NCBI GenBank assembly: GCA_963740525.1
Contig: CAVUEG010000001.1
Span: forward strand, 124,001 to 188,000
Reading direction: 5' to 3'
Source of the DNA: CAVUEG01 sp963740525
GTDB lineage: Bacteria > Actinomycetota > Actinomycetes > Propionibacteriales > Nocardioidaceae
Length of the DNA: 64,000 nucleotides
Shown piece after piece: positions 1 through 8,702 of this stretch (the stretch's first letter is position 1; each line of letters begins with the position of its first letter). A program made the translations under genes and the position numbers. Below the pieces are notes generated by a model, which was given only the letters and a program-made list of their open reading frames with translations, was not told where the DNA came from and did no database searches.

Positions 1-1
1 T

Positions 2-256
2 GGGACGACCCTCGGCAAGGTCACCGGCGCGGGGAAGCCGGTCGTCTCACAGCCCACGGGGTCCCGGGCTCCGACGGACGCGACGTCGACCGACCCCACG
101 CCCTCGAACGACCCGATCCCGGTGCTGCCCGGTGGGCTGCCCGAGGGGTCACCCACCACGGACCCGACCCCCGACCCGTCGCCCGCCCCCACGGAGCCGA
201 CTGAGCCGACTGCGCCGACAGACGGTTCCTCGACCAATCCCGATGCGGGAGGATGA
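2..256 (+). CDS. C-terminal end of a Pro/Thr-rich protein (5' end outside window)
   Basis: An open frame enters from the left edge and stops with TGA at 254-256. It encodes about 84 residues dominated by Pro, Thr, Ser, Asp and Glu, with short repeats such as TDPTP and PTEPTEPT. Such a low-complexity acidic tail is typical of the C-terminus or wall-spanning linker of secreted or membrane-anchored actinobacterial proteins. No catalytic motif is visible in the part present, so the function cannot be named. The next gene starts 34 bases downstream with its own GAGGAG ribosome site. Confidence 0.6.
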   Translation, partial: GTTLGKVTGAGKPVVSQPTGSRAPTDATSTDPTPSNDPIPVLPGGLPEGSPTTDPTPDPSPAPTEPTEPTAPTDGSSTNPDAGG

Positions 257-290
257 CGAACAGCAGTCGTCGACACTCCTGAGGAGACGT

Positions 291-983
291 ATGCCAGCGC
301 CCGCCCTGTCCCGCCACGACGCCCCCGGCACGCCGCGCGGGCTGATCCTGATGCTGCACGGTGGCCGTGAGCACGGTCTCGCTCCGGTCGGCGGGCGCAG
401 CGGTGCCTGGCACCGTTCCGCCGCGATGCTCCGCGCGATCCGCGACGAGGCCCACGAGGCGGGAGTGAGCGTGTGGCTGCTGCGCTACGCGGTACGCGGC
501 TGGAACGCGGCCTCACCAGACGGCCCCTCGCCCGTCGGGGACGCGCGCTGGGCACTGGCCGAGGCGCATCAGGCGGCGAGCGGGGTCCCGATCGTTCTCC
601 TCGGGCACTCGATGGGCGCCCGCACCGCCGTTCACGTGGCCGACGACCCGGCGGTCTGCGGAGTGGTCGGAATCGCCCCGTGGCTCCCGGCTTCCGAGCC
701 TGTTGACGCGCTCCTGGGCAAACAGCTCGTGGTGGCTCACGGACGCCGGGACCGGATCACCTCGTATGCCGCCTCACGGGCGTACGTCGACCGGGCGGGC
801 GACGTGGCGAGCTCTTCGGAGTTCGTGGACATGGGCCCGGCCGGCCACTACATGTTCCGTCGGGCGCGGCACTGGAACCGGGTCGCCGTGGGTCAGAGCC
901 TGGCCCTGCTGGACGCCTGTGAAGGGGATCACGGAAAACCACGTTGCGCGGACCGCGGGGACCGGCGTACCTTCTCTGAATGA
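291..983 (+). CDS. alpha/beta hydrolase (serine hydrolase fold)
   Basis: A 230-residue protein of the alpha/beta-hydrolase superfamily, probably cytosolic. An early HGG segment (residues 23-25) would help form the oxyanion hole. The nucleophile elbow GHSMG puts Ser107 as nucleophile, and Asp154 (HGRRDR) and His185 (AGHY) complete a plausible triad. I chose ATG 291 because GAGGAG lies just upstream; in-frame sequence further upstream is Arg/Pro-rich readthrough of the previous gene in another frame. The substrate is unknown. The stop codon lies inside the palindromic operator of the next gene, tetR. Confidence 0.85.
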   Translation: MPAPALSRHDAPGTPRGLILMLHGGREHGLAPVGGRSGAWHRSAAMLRAIRDEAHEAGVSVWLLRYAVRGWNAASPDGPSPVGDARWALAEAHQAASGVPIVLLGHSMGARTAVHVADDPAVCGVVGIAPWLPASEPVDALLGKQLVVAHGRRDRITSYAASRAYVDRAGDVASSSEFVDMGPAGHYMFRRARHWNRVAVGQSLALLDACEGDHGKPRCADRGDRRTFSE

Positions 984-1006
984 AACGGAACGGTTTCGTT
1001 TCATTC
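978..1006 (+). promoter_or_regulatory. 29-bp perfect inverted repeat, probable TetR operator
   Basis: The arms GAATGAAACG and CGTTTCATTC are exact reverse complements separated by 9 bases. The site starts in the last codons of the alpha/beta hydrolase and ends 16 bases before the tetR start codon. Size and symmetry suit a TetR dimer, so autoregulation of tetR and control of the efflux gene behind it is the simplest reading. This is inferred from position and symmetry only. Confidence 0.7.
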
Positions 1007-1022
1007 GTACGACGGAGCATCG

Positions 1023-1625
1023 ATGACCGGCACGGTCCCCACCCGCCCTCGGGTCGAGGGCAAGCGCGAGGACGAGATCCTCGACGCCACTGTCTCGCTG
1101 CTTCTCGATGTCGGCTACGACCGGCTCACCATGGACGCGGTCGCCCGCGAGGCTCGGGCCAGCAAGGCCACGCTCTACCGGCGCTGGGAGACCAAGCCCA
1201 GCCTGGTCATCGACGCCCTCGTCCGGGCGAAGGACGCCCCCCATCCCGTGGACCACGACACCGGGTCACTGCGTGAGGACCTCATCGGCACCTTCTGCGG
1301 TGCAGGCGGCATGGCCAGCGCCGAGGGCACCCGGATCATGGGTGCGGTCGTCACCGCCCTGAGCACCGACGAGGAGTTCGCGACCCTGTTCCGCGAGCGC
1401 TTCATCGCCCCCAAGATCGCCCTCAGCATGCGTATCTACGAGCGCGCCCGCGACCGGGGCGAGATCCCGGAGACGGCCGACCTCGAGGTCATCGCCCCGG
1501 CGCTGGCCGGCGTGCTCCTGCACCGGGCTTTCCTCCTCGGCCTACCCACCGACGACGCCTCCATCGCTCGGGTGGTGGACCACCTGATCCTCCCCGCCCT
1601 GCGACACCCCGCCGACGACGCCTGA
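1023..1625 (+). CDS. TetR/AcrR-family transcriptional repressor
   Basis: 200 residues. The N-terminal helix-turn-helix (about residues 14-60) has the TetR pattern: ILDA, LLLDVGYDRLTMDAVA, ASKATLYRRW, then KPSLV. The remainder is helical and ends in a C-terminal TetR ligand-domain type common in actinobacteria. It starts at ATG 1023 with ACGGAG upstream and directly follows the 29-bp palindrome. The MFS efflux gene begins 43 bases after its stop, on the same strand, so the protein most likely represses itself and that pump. The ligand is unknown. Confidence 0.9.
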   Translation: MTGTVPTRPRVEGKREDEILDATVSLLLDVGYDRLTMDAVAREARASKATLYRRWETKPSLVIDALVRAKDAPHPVDHDTGSLREDLIGTFCGAGGMASAEGTRIMGAVVTALSTDEEFATLFRERFIAPKIALSMRIYERARDRGEIPETADLEVIAPALAGVLLHRAFLLGLPTDDASIARVVDHLILPALRHPADDA

Positions 1626-1668
1626 CGCGCGCCTCCCTTCACCGAACCCCCCAGCAGAAAGCAGCACG

Positions 1669-3288
1669 ATGACCGACATGACCTCTGCCCCCCCGGCCTC
1701 GACCGGCTCGGGCCACCGCCACCTGGGATGGGCGCTCGTGCTCATCACGATGGCCCAGCTGATGGTGGTGCTCGACTCGACGATCGCCAACATCGCCCTG
1801 CCGTTCATCCAGAAGGACCTCGACATCTCGCAGGCCAACCTGCAGTGGGTCGTCACCGGCTACGCGCTCGCGTTCGGCGGCCTGCTCCTGCTGGGCGGCC
1901 GCCTGGGTGACCTGTACGGCCGCCGCCGGATCTTCATGGTCGGCCTGGTCATCTTCGCCGTCGCGTCGGGCCTCGGCGGCCTGGCTCAGAACGAGCTGAT
2001 GCTGCTCGGCGCCCGTGGCCTCCAGGGTCTCGGCGCGGCCATCGCCTCACCGACCGCGCTGGCGCTGATCACCACGACCTTCCCCGCCGGCCCTGAACGC
2101 AACCGCGCGTTCTCGGTGTACGCCGCCATGTCCGGAGCCGGCGCCGCCGTCGGACTGATCCTCGGCGGCTGGCTGACCGGGCTCGACGCCCGACATCCTC
2201 GGCTTCGTCGTCGACGGCTGGCGGCTGACGTTCCTGATCAACGTCCCGATCGGCCTGATCGCGGCGTTCCTGGCTCCCCGCTGGCTCGGCGAGAGCGAGT
2301 CGCACCCCGGTGAGCTCGACCTGCCGGGCGCATTGACCGGCACCCTCGGTCTCGTCTCGTCTGGTCTACGGACTCTCCCGGGCCGGCGAGAGCGCTACGG
2401 CTGGGGCGACACCTGGACCCTCGCTGCGCTGATCGCCGGCATCCTGCTGCTGGCCACGTTCGCCCTGATCGAGAGCCGCGTCGAGCACCCGCTGATGCCG
2501 TTCCGGATCCTCACCAACCGCACTCGGGCCACGGCCTTCGTCGACGATGATGATCGTGCCGGCCGCGATGTTCGCGATGTTCTTCTTCCTGAGCCTGTTC
2601 GTCCAGAACATCATGGGCTACACGCCGCTGCACACCGGCTTCGCGTTCCTGCCGTTCAGCTTCGGCATCGTGATCGCCGCCGCGATCGCGTCCAAGCTGA
2701 TCGACCCGGGTCGACCCGCGGTGGCTCGCCGGCGTCGGCACGGCGATGGCCGGGCGCGCACTGCTCGGCTTCTCGAGACTCTCGGTCGACGACCAGCCCG
2801 GAGGCCATCCTCGCGGCGGCCAAGACGCAGTCACACCTCGGTGGCTCCGTGAGCTACATGACGACATCTTCCCGTTCATCATGCTGATGTCGCTGGGCAT
2901 GGGTGCCACCTTCGTGCCGATGACCCTGGCCGCCGTGCACGGCGTCGGACACCGCGACTCCGGCATCGGGTCCGGCGTACTCAACACGATGCAGCAGGTG
3001 GGCGGCGCGCTCGGGCTCGCGACCCTCTCCACGGTCGCGGTCCACTTCTCGCAGCCGAAGCAGGCCGAGATCTTCGCCGGCCTCAAGCAGCTGGTCCCAC
3101 AGGGAGCGCCGGGACTGGACGACAAGACGCTGGCCCTGCTGAGCCAGATCGGCGCCTTCCCGACAGGAGCCGTGCACGCGTTCCTCACCGGCGCGTTCAT
3201 GATCTGGACGGGGAGCGCGATCGTGTGGATCTTCCTCAACGCCAAGCACGAGGACATGGCCACCGACGAGCCCCTGGTCGGCGTCTGA
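1669..3288 (+). CDS. DHA2-family (EmrB/QacA) MFS drug efflux transporter, multiply frameshifted as sequenced
   Basis: Reading across frames gives about 540 residues matching a 14-helix DHA2 proton-drug antiporter. The first frame holds MVVLDSTIANIALP and the motif-A-like GGRLGDLYGRRR; later segments include FFFLSLFVQNIMGYTPL and FPFIMLMSLGMGATFVP. Continuity needs about seven one-base changes, near 2190, 2365, 2395, 2540, 2705, 2795 and 2868. Several are in C runs. Conserved protein continues cleanly on each side of every break, so sequence error is more likely than old decay, though a recent pseudogene is possible. It lies behind tetR, its likely regulator, and is followed by a hairpin terminator. 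Confidence 0.75.
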
Positions 3289-3310
3289 CCTGTGCCTAGC
3301 CGGTCAAGAG

Positions 3311-3338
3311 CGCCCCGTCCACCTCGGTGGGCGGGGCG
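3311..3338 (+). terminator. bidirectional hairpin terminator between convergent genes
   Basis: A 13-bp stem (CGCCCCGTCCACC pairing with GGTGGGCGGGGCG, one G-T pair) has a two-base loop. It sits between the efflux gene stop (3288) and the MetE-like gene stop (3357, minus strand) and is followed by TTCT. It is well placed to end both transcripts. Confidence 0.7.
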
Positions 3339-3342
3339 TTCT

Positions 3343-3382
3343 GGTCTCACTGGGTCTCACTGGGTCTCACCAGGTCTCAGCG
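3343..3382 (+). repeat. 10-bp tandem repeat, four copies
   Basis: Four adjacent copies of GGTCTCACTG (third ending CA, fourth reading GGTCTCAGCG). The array covers the last codons and stop of the MetE-like gene on the minus strand, so copy-number change would alter the length of its C-terminus. Confidence 0.7.
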
Positions 3383-4358
3383 TCAGGTTGCCGGCGGCCT
3401 GGTGACACAGGTGCAGCGCCTGTCGCGCCCAGGCCGGGCTGGCCGCGGCCAGCCCGCAGGCCGGCGTGACCACGGTGCGCTCCCCCGGCGCGAGACCCAG
3501 CATGTCGAGGCGGCGCAGCACCCGCTCGGTGAGCGCTGTCGCGCTGGGCGGCGACGACTCCTCAGCCGTCGACAGCACGCCCAGGAAGGCCCAGTGCCCC
3601 GCATCGATCGCCGTCGCGAGGGCGTCGTACGCCGTCGCGTCGAGCAGCTCGGTGTCGACGGACACACCGCGAGCTCCCGCTCCCGTCAACAGCTCGATCG
3701 GCACGTCCGGCGCGCAGCAGTGGGCGACCGGGATGGCTCCCGCTGCGGTGATCGCCGCGAACAGCTCCTCCAGCGCCGGTGAGGCAGCGGGGGCGTCCAC
3801 CGAGCGGTGCCGACCGAAGCCGGAGGCCGTGGGGACGCGAGCCGCGAGGACGGCGGGCAGCGAGGGTTCGTCGACCTGCACCAGGAGCTCGGCTCCCGGG
3901 ACCCGTCGCCTGACGTCGGCCACATGGACGCCGACCCCGTCGGCGAGTGCCTGTGCCAGCTCCCGCCGGGCGCCATGGTCCGAGAGCAGCCGGTCTCCGC
4001 GCGGCTTCTCGACAGTGGCCGCCAGCGTCCACGGTCCGGTGACCTGGATCTTCAGCAGACCCTCGTAGCCCTGGGTCTGTTCCTCGAGCGCGTCGAGGTC
4101 CTGCGCCAGCAGCGAACGCGCACGGCGATGGTCCACCCCGGGGGCGTCGGTCAGGCGCCACCCGGCCGGCTGGAGGTCCACCCCGAGCTCCGTGACGACG
4201 GCGAGGGTCCGTCCGGTCATCGAGGCGGTGGGACCGCGGCCGGGAAGCTCGGGAAGGTGCGGCAGGTCGGGGAGCTCGCCCAGGACGACCCGCAGGGCCT
4301 CGGCGAAGTCGGTCGCGTCCGAGCCGGGCATCGAGCCGATGCCGGTGGCCAGCGTCAC
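3357..4358 (-). CDS. MetE-like methionine synthase, single-barrel (vitamin-B12-independent type)
   Basis: 333 residues, about half the length of classical MetE, so it corresponds to the C-terminal catalytic barrel only. Zinc-type ligands are visible: His213 and Cys215 in HCCAPD, Asp163-Glu164 in QVDEPSL, and Cys301 in TPACGL. Proteins of this short type transfer a methyl group to homocysteine, but the methyl donor may not be methyltetrahydrofolate. The GTG start overlaps the mnmA stop by four bases (GTGA), so it is translated as the third gene of the cysteine desulfurase-mnmA operon. The C-terminus lies in a 10-bp tandem repeat. Confidence 0.8.
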   Translation of the reverse strand: MTLATGIGSMPGSDATDFAEALRVVLGELPDLPHLPELPGRGPTASMTGRTLAVVTELGVDLQPAGWRLTDAPGVDHRRARSLLAQDLDALEEQTQGYEGLLKIQVTGPWTLAATVEKPRGDRLLSDHGARRELAQALADGVGVHVADVRRRVPGAELLVQVDEPSLPAVLAARVPTASGFGRHRSVDAPAASPALEELFAAITAAGAIPVAHCCAPDVPIELLTGAGARGVSVDTELLDATAYDALATAIDAGHWAFLGVLSTAEESSPPSATALTERVLRRLDMLGLAPGERTVVTPACGLAAASPAWARQALHLCHQAAGNLTLRPGETQ

Positions 4359-5458
4359 GTGGCGTCTCCGTCGCGGTGCGCTCCCGTGATGGTGCAGGAG
4401 CCGACGACGCGGGGACCGTCGTACATCACGGCAGCCTGGCCCGGGGCGATCCCCTGTGCCGGGTCCAGCAGCCGGATCCGCACCGTGTCACCGTCCACGC
4501 TGACCTGCGCCCGGTGCGCGTCGCCGTGAGCCCGCAGCTGCACGGTGCCGTCCAAAGCGCGCGGGGCGTCGCCGCACCAGCGCGGACGGAAGCCCTCGAT
4601 GCGGTCGACCGTCAGGGCCTCGCGGGGCCCGACTGTCACGGTGCCGGAGACCGGCTCGATGTCCAGGACGTAGCGGGGCTTGCCGTCCTCGGCCGGTCGG
4701 CCGATGCGCAGGCCCCGTCGCTGACCGACGGTGAAGCGGTAGCTGCCCTCATGGGTGCCCAGCACCTCGCCGGACCCCTGCTCGACGATGTCGCCCGCGT
4801 GCTGTGGCACCCGCTCGCGCAGCTTCTCGCTGAGCCAGCCGCCGGTGTCGCCGTCGCTGATGAAGCAGATGTCATGGCTGTCAGGCTTGTCGGCGACGGC
4901 CAGTCCGCGCCGCTCCGCCTCGAGGCGTACGTCGGCCTTCGGGGAGTCGCCGAGCGGGAAGAGCGAGTGCGCCAGCTGCTCCTGGGTCAGCACCCCGAGG
5001 ACGTAGGACTGGTCCTTGCCCAGGTCGATGGCCCGGTGCATCTCGATCGTTCCGTCAGCCGCGGTCACCAGCCGGGCATAGTGACCGGTCACGACGGCGT
5101 CGTAGCCGAGGGCGATCCCGCGGTCGAGGACCGCGGCGAACTTGATCTTCTCGTTGCAGCGCAGGCAGGGGTTCGGGGTGCGCCCTTCGGCGTACTCGTC
5201 CATGAAGTTCTCGACCACGTCCTCGTGGAAGCGCTCGCTGAGGTCCCAGACGTAGAACGGGATCCCGATCACGTCGGCTGCTCGCCGCGCGTCGTTGGAG
5301 TCCTCGATCGTGCAGCAGCCGCGGGCCCCTGACCGGTACGACTTGGGGTTGCGAGAGAGGGCCAGGTGGATGCCGGTGACGTCGTGGCCCTGCTCGACGG
5401 CGCGCGCCGCGGCGACCGCCGAGTCGACGCCCCCGCTCATGGCTGCGAGGACCCTCAT
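4355..5458 (-). CDS. mnmA: tRNA-specific 2-thiouridylase MnmA
   Basis: 367 residues, the usual length. MnmA adds sulfur to U34 of the tRNAs for Lys, Glu and Gln in the cytosol. The ATP-binding P-loop SGGVDS is at residues 8-13. The catalytic cysteines are Cys101 (LRCNEKIKF) and Cys198 (DSHDICF). HYARL and GQRRGL motifs are also present. The start ATG shares one base with the TGA of the upstream cysteine desulfurase, which supplies the sulfur, so the two are translationally coupled. Confidence 0.96.
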   Translation of the reverse strand: MRVLAAMSGGVDSAVAAARAVEQGHDVTGIHLALSRNPKSYRSGARGCCTIEDSNDARRAADVIGIPFYVWDLSERFHEDVVENFMDEYAEGRTPNPCLRCNEKIKFAAVLDRGIALGYDAVVTGHYARLVTAADGTIEMHRAIDLGKDQSYVLGVLTQEQLAHSLFPLGDSPKADVRLEAERRGLAVADKPDSHDICFISDGDTGGWLSEKLRERVPQHAGDIVEQGSGEVLGTHEGSYRFTVGQRRGLRIGRPAEDGKPRYVLDIEPVSGTVTVGPREALTVDRIEGFRPRWCGDAPRALDGTVQLRAHGDAHRAQVSVDGDTVRIRLLDPAQGIAPGQAAVMYDGPRVVGSCTITGAHRDGDAT

Positions 5459-6681
5459 CACGAGCCGACCTTGCCCAGACCGCCCACGACCCCGGCCGCA
5501 CGAGCACGCTCGACCACCGGGGCGATCGCCTCGATGAGGGCATCCACATCGTCCGGCACCGTGGTGTGACCCAGGGAGAAGCGCAGTGAGCTGCGGGCGT
5601 GCTCGTCGCTGCACCCCATGGCCAGCAGGACGTGCGAAGCCTGCGGGACTCCGGCCGAGCAGGCCGAGCCGGTCGAGCACTCGATCCCGCGGGCGTCGAG
5701 CAGCATCAACAGCGAGTCCCCCTCGCAGCCCGGGAACTTGAGATGGGCGTTGCCCGGGAGCCGGTGCTCGACGTCACTGACCGGGTCGCCGTTGTAGATC
5801 GCCTCCGGCACCCGCTCCTGCAGCCTGGCGACGAGGTCGTCGCGGAGCCGACCCACCCGCTCGGCGAGGTCCGCCTGGTGCTTGACCGCGAGCTCGACCG
5901 CGGTGGCCAGACCGGCGATGGCCGGAGAGTCGATGGTCCCGGAGCGGATGTCGCGCTCCTGGCCGCCACCGTGCAGCAGCGCCGTCACGCTGAGCTCACG
6001 GCGTACGAGCAGGACGCCGACGCCGAACGGACCGCCGACCTTGTGCCCCGTCAACGTCATCGCGTCGACGTCCGACCCGGCGAAGTCGACGGGCACCTGC
6101 CCCAGTGCCTGGACCGCGTCCGTGTGCACCGGGACCCCGTGCGCCCGGGCCAGCTCGACCACGCGGGCCAGCGGCTGGACCGTGCCGACCTCGTTGTTGG
6201 CCCACATCACCGAGATCAGGGCCACGCTCTCCGGATCGCGCTCGATCGAGGCCGACAGCGCCGCGAGGTCCAGGCGACCGAGCCGGTCCACGGGCAGCAG
6301 CTCGACCTCGGCTCCGCCCTGCTCGGAGAGCCACTCCAGCGGATCGAGCACCGCATGGTGCTCCACGGCCGTGCTCAGGATCCGGGTGCGTCGCGGGTCC
6401 TCGGCCTGGCGCGCCCAGAAGATCCCCTTGAGCGCCAGGTTGTCGGACTCGGTGCCGCCCGAGGTGAAGACGACCTCGCCCGGGCGGCAGTTCAGTGCCC
6501 GCGCGATCGTCTCCCGAGACTCCTCGACCACCCGGCGGGCGTCACGACCGGAGGCGTGCAGGGAGGACGGGTTTCCCAGTCGCTGCATCTGCGTCGTCAT
6601 CGCCGCGAGGGCCTCGGGGCGGATGGGGCTCGTCGCCGCATGGTCGAGGTAGACGCGGCGCGCGCCTGAGGAGTCGTTCAT
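5458..6681 (-). CDS. cysteine desulfurase (NifS/IscS family)
   Basis: 407 residues, a PLP enzyme of aminotransferase class V that makes alanine and a protein-bound persulfide from cysteine. The Schiff-base lysine is Lys214 in LTGHKVGG. The persulfide cysteine is Cys341 in STGSACSAG, on a short loop as in IscS-type enzymes. It is the first gene of a three-gene operon with mnmA and the MetE-like gene, so its main local role is probably sulfur for tRNA thiolation. AGAGGGG lies just before the ATG. Confidence 0.94.
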   Translation of the reverse strand: MNDSSGARRVYLDHAATSPIRPEALAAMTTQMQRLGNPSSLHASGRDARRVVEESRETIARALNCRPGEVVFTSGGTESDNLALKGIFWARQAEDPRRTRILSTAVEHHAVLDPLEWLSEQGGAEVELLPVDRLGRLDLAALSASIERDPESVALISVMWANNEVGTVQPLARVVELARAHGVPVHTDAVQALGQVPVDFAGSDVDAMTLTGHKVGGPFGVGVLLVRRELSVTALLHGGGQERDIRSGTIDSPAIAGLATAVELAVKHQADLAERVGRLRDDLVARLQERVPEAIYNGDPVSDVEHRLPGNAHLKFPGCEGDSLLMLLDARGIECSTGSACSAGVPQASHVLLAMGCSDEHARSSLRFSLGHTTVPDDVDALIEAIAPVVERARAAGVVGGLGKVGS

Positions 6682-6751
6682 GACCCCTCTAGCGTAGGTG
6701 CTGGCTCAACCCGCCCGTCTCCCGGCGTACTCGGTGCACCCAGCGGGAGGC

Positions 6752-7414
6752 TCAGCCGATCAGGTCCAGCCAGCCATGCCCCGGATGGTCCCGTCGTACG
6801 GCGTCACGGAGCCAGGCCCGCGCCTCGTCCGACAGGAGCGGCCAAGCGGCCTCGAGGTCGCCTCGGTCCTTCGGGCGGTCGAGGCGCGCCTTGAACTGGA
6901 GCGTGACCTCGGGTCTCAGGTAGCGGATGCCGTCGTCGGCAACCCAGGTCACCTCGTCGAGCGGCGCGACGTGCTCGGGGTTTCGCTTGGACCGCCAGAG
7001 TCCGTCCGCGTCGGGGGTGATCGGGAGGTCGACCAGCCACGGAGCGAGCGAATGCTCGCGGATCCAGATCTGGCACTCGGCGTGGTGCGGCTCGGGGAAC
7101 TTGTCGTTGAGCGGCCTCAGCTCCCCACCGTCCATGCTCCAGAGGTGGTAGCGCTCCCCCACGTGCTCGCGCAGGGCCGGCACGTCACAAGCGAGGATCG
7201 ACAGGTCGACGTCCTCATGCTCGCGAGCGACTCCCGTGAACGCCTCGATGCTCCAGCCGCCTACGATCCACCACGGGCGCGTGAACCCGGCCATGAAGTC
7301 GGCCACCTGCGGCGGACGCCAGGGGTCCCACCATCCGTACCTGCTGAAGAACTCGCGGTCCTCGTCGTCCTCGACGTCGTCCCAGGGAAGTGGACGTCTG
7401 CTCACTCTGGTCAC
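6752..7414 (-). CDS. nucleotidyltransferase-fold protein (ANT(2'')-like)
   Basis: 220 residues, starting with GTG. WIVGGWSIEAFTG (from residue 49) followed by HEDVDLSI (66-73) is the minimal nucleotidyltransferase motif, GG then DxD-type with Asp68 and Asp70, as in the aminoglycoside 2''-adenylyltransferase group. Later charged segments (RPEVTLQFKARL, RPKDRGDLEAA) are typical of this subgroup. Many chromosomal relatives have no proven resistance role, so an aminoglycoside substrate is not claimed. It is convergent with nothing and lies alone downstream of the cysteine desulfurase promoter region. Confidence 0.75.
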   Translation of the reverse strand: MTRVSRRPLPWDDVEDDEDREFFSRYGWWDPWRPPQVADFMAGFTRPWWIVGGWSIEAFTGVAREHEDVDLSILACDVPALREHVGERYHLWSMDGGELRPLNDKFPEPHHAECQIWIREHSLAPWLVDLPITPDADGLWRSKRNPEHVAPLDEVTWVADDGIRYLRPEVTLQFKARLDRPKDRGDLEAAWPLLSDEARAWLRDAVRRDHPGHGWLDLIG

Positions 7415-7563
7415 GGGGCAAGTATCACCGCGAGTACGTCGTACGACCCCGGTCAGAGCCGAGGGACATCGTCGCCACTCCGTGACTCGTGACCCCCCGG
7501 ACAGGGCCTGTCGGCAAGCCTGACTACGGGCGTGTTCCCAACGGAACCGGGCGGTTGGCTACT

Positions 7564-7578
7564 TGGTCAAATTGACCA
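7564..7578 (+). promoter_or_regulatory. 15-bp perfect palindrome, candidate operator
   Basis: TGGTCAA-A-TTGACCA is a perfect 7-1-7 inverted repeat, 72 bases before the start of the membrane protein at 7650 and in the gap between divergent genes. It contains TTGACC, which could also serve as a -35 box, but I see no convincing -10 at the right spacing. Confidence 0.45.
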
Positions 7579-7649
7579 TAGTCCGGCTGTACGGAGCAGA
7601 GGACCTAGGGCCCTGTCACCGGGCCAAGAGTCCCCCGCACAATTCAACA

Positions 7650-8654
7650 ATGGCGCGCCGCTCCGCACGACTCGACCCCGCGGGAGACCGTCGGTCCGCG
7701 AGTCTGACCCGACCCAAGGACCGGACCCGGGTGACGCTCGCCCGGTCGGTGCTCGCGGCCCTCGTGGCCGGCGGGGTGCTGGCGGCCGTATTCGAGGCGC
7801 TGGCCCCAGTCTCGACCTCAGTCGCGACGTCCGCGACCGACCTGCTGCGCCTCGTCGCGGGAGTGTTGTTCGTCTCCGGCGCCGTCTTCCGGCTCTCGGG
7901 TCCGTCCCGGGACCGAGACCCTCGCCAGCGGCCACTGGCCCTCGGGCTCCTGATGCTCGGCATGCTGTACCTGCCGATCGCCGCCTTGGCGACGCGGTTC
8001 ACCTCGGGCCATCTCGCCTCCGTGCTCGAGCCGTCGGCCCGCCTGGTGATCTCGGCCGCCGTGTTCTCGCTGCTGCTGACAGCCACCCGTCGCCAACCGA
8101 TGCCGAGGCCACGGGCTCTCGCCCGCACGCTGGCCCTGCCGACGCTGGCCACCCTGGCCGCCGTGGCGGCGGCGCTTCTCTGGAAGCCAGGGCTCGCCTC
8201 GTTGTCCACGCCGCACTTCGCGCTGGTCGTCGGGCTCGCTGTCTCCGTCGGGTGGTTCGTCGTCGGGCTGGCCCTCAACGCCCGTTCAGAGCTGCTCAGC
8301 TGGGCCGGCCCCACCGCATCGGCCGTCGCGTGCCTGAGCGTGGCAGCCATGTTCCGCGGCGTCTCGGCCCTGGGCCAGGCCGAGTGGGCCGTCTCGGGCG
8401 CAGGACTCACGGCCTTCGCTGCGGCCTCGATCAGCTACCGCGCGTTCGCGGACCTCGGGCGGGCGAGTCGCGACCAGTACTACCGTCAGCTCGAGTCCCA
8501 CGCCCGCGTCGTGGGATTGACCCAGCACGGCTGGTGGTTGCGGCCCGTACAGCCGGAGTCGGTTCCGCGGGCATGGGGAACGCCGCGTCCGGGTGCCGTG
8601 CCGGCACCACGTGAGCATTCCTGGTCGGACAGGCCAGTCGCCGCGTCCGCCTGA
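7650..8654 (+). CDS. multi-pass membrane protein of unknown function
   Basis: 334 residues from ATG 7650; an in-frame extension to 7563 is possible but crosses the palindromic promoter region. After a basic N-terminus (MARRSARLD) there are about eight hydrophobic segments between residues 30 and 265, for example VLAALVAGGVLAAVF and FALVVGLAVSVGWFVVGLAL. A soluble tail of about 70 residues follows, with QYYRQLESHARVVG. The layout resembles membrane sensing modules found in front of GGDEF or kinase domains, but no output domain is present here. I do not recognise the family. Confidence 0.6.
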   Translation: MARRSARLDPAGDRRSASLTRPKDRTRVTLARSVLAALVAGGVLAAVFEALAPVSTSVATSATDLLRLVAGVLFVSGAVFRLSGPSRDRDPRQRPLALGLLMLGMLYLPIAALATRFTSGHLASVLEPSARLVISAAVFSLLLTATRRQPMPRPRALARTLALPTLATLAAVAAALLWKPGLASLSTPHFALVVGLAVSVGWFVVGLALNARSELLSWAGPTASAVACLSVAAMFRGVSALGQAEWAVSGAGLTAFAAASISYRAFADLGRASRDQYYRQLESHARVVGLTQHGWWLRPVQPESVPRAWGTPRPGAVPAPREHSWSDRPVAASA

Positions 8655-8702
8655 TCCCGGGGGAGGGAGGCAGCGGGCGCGGCGACGTATACCTGGCTTG
8701 GG

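Noticed and set aside
1669..3288. The efflux gene as an ancient pseudogene
   Set aside because: Each frame segment is fully conserved between indels, with no stop-gain substitutions, and housekeeping genes in the window show the same kind of breaks.
6752..7414. Aminoglycoside resistance gene
   Set aside because: The nucleotidyltransferase motif is clear but substrate residues cannot be judged, and most chromosomal relatives have no shown resistance role.
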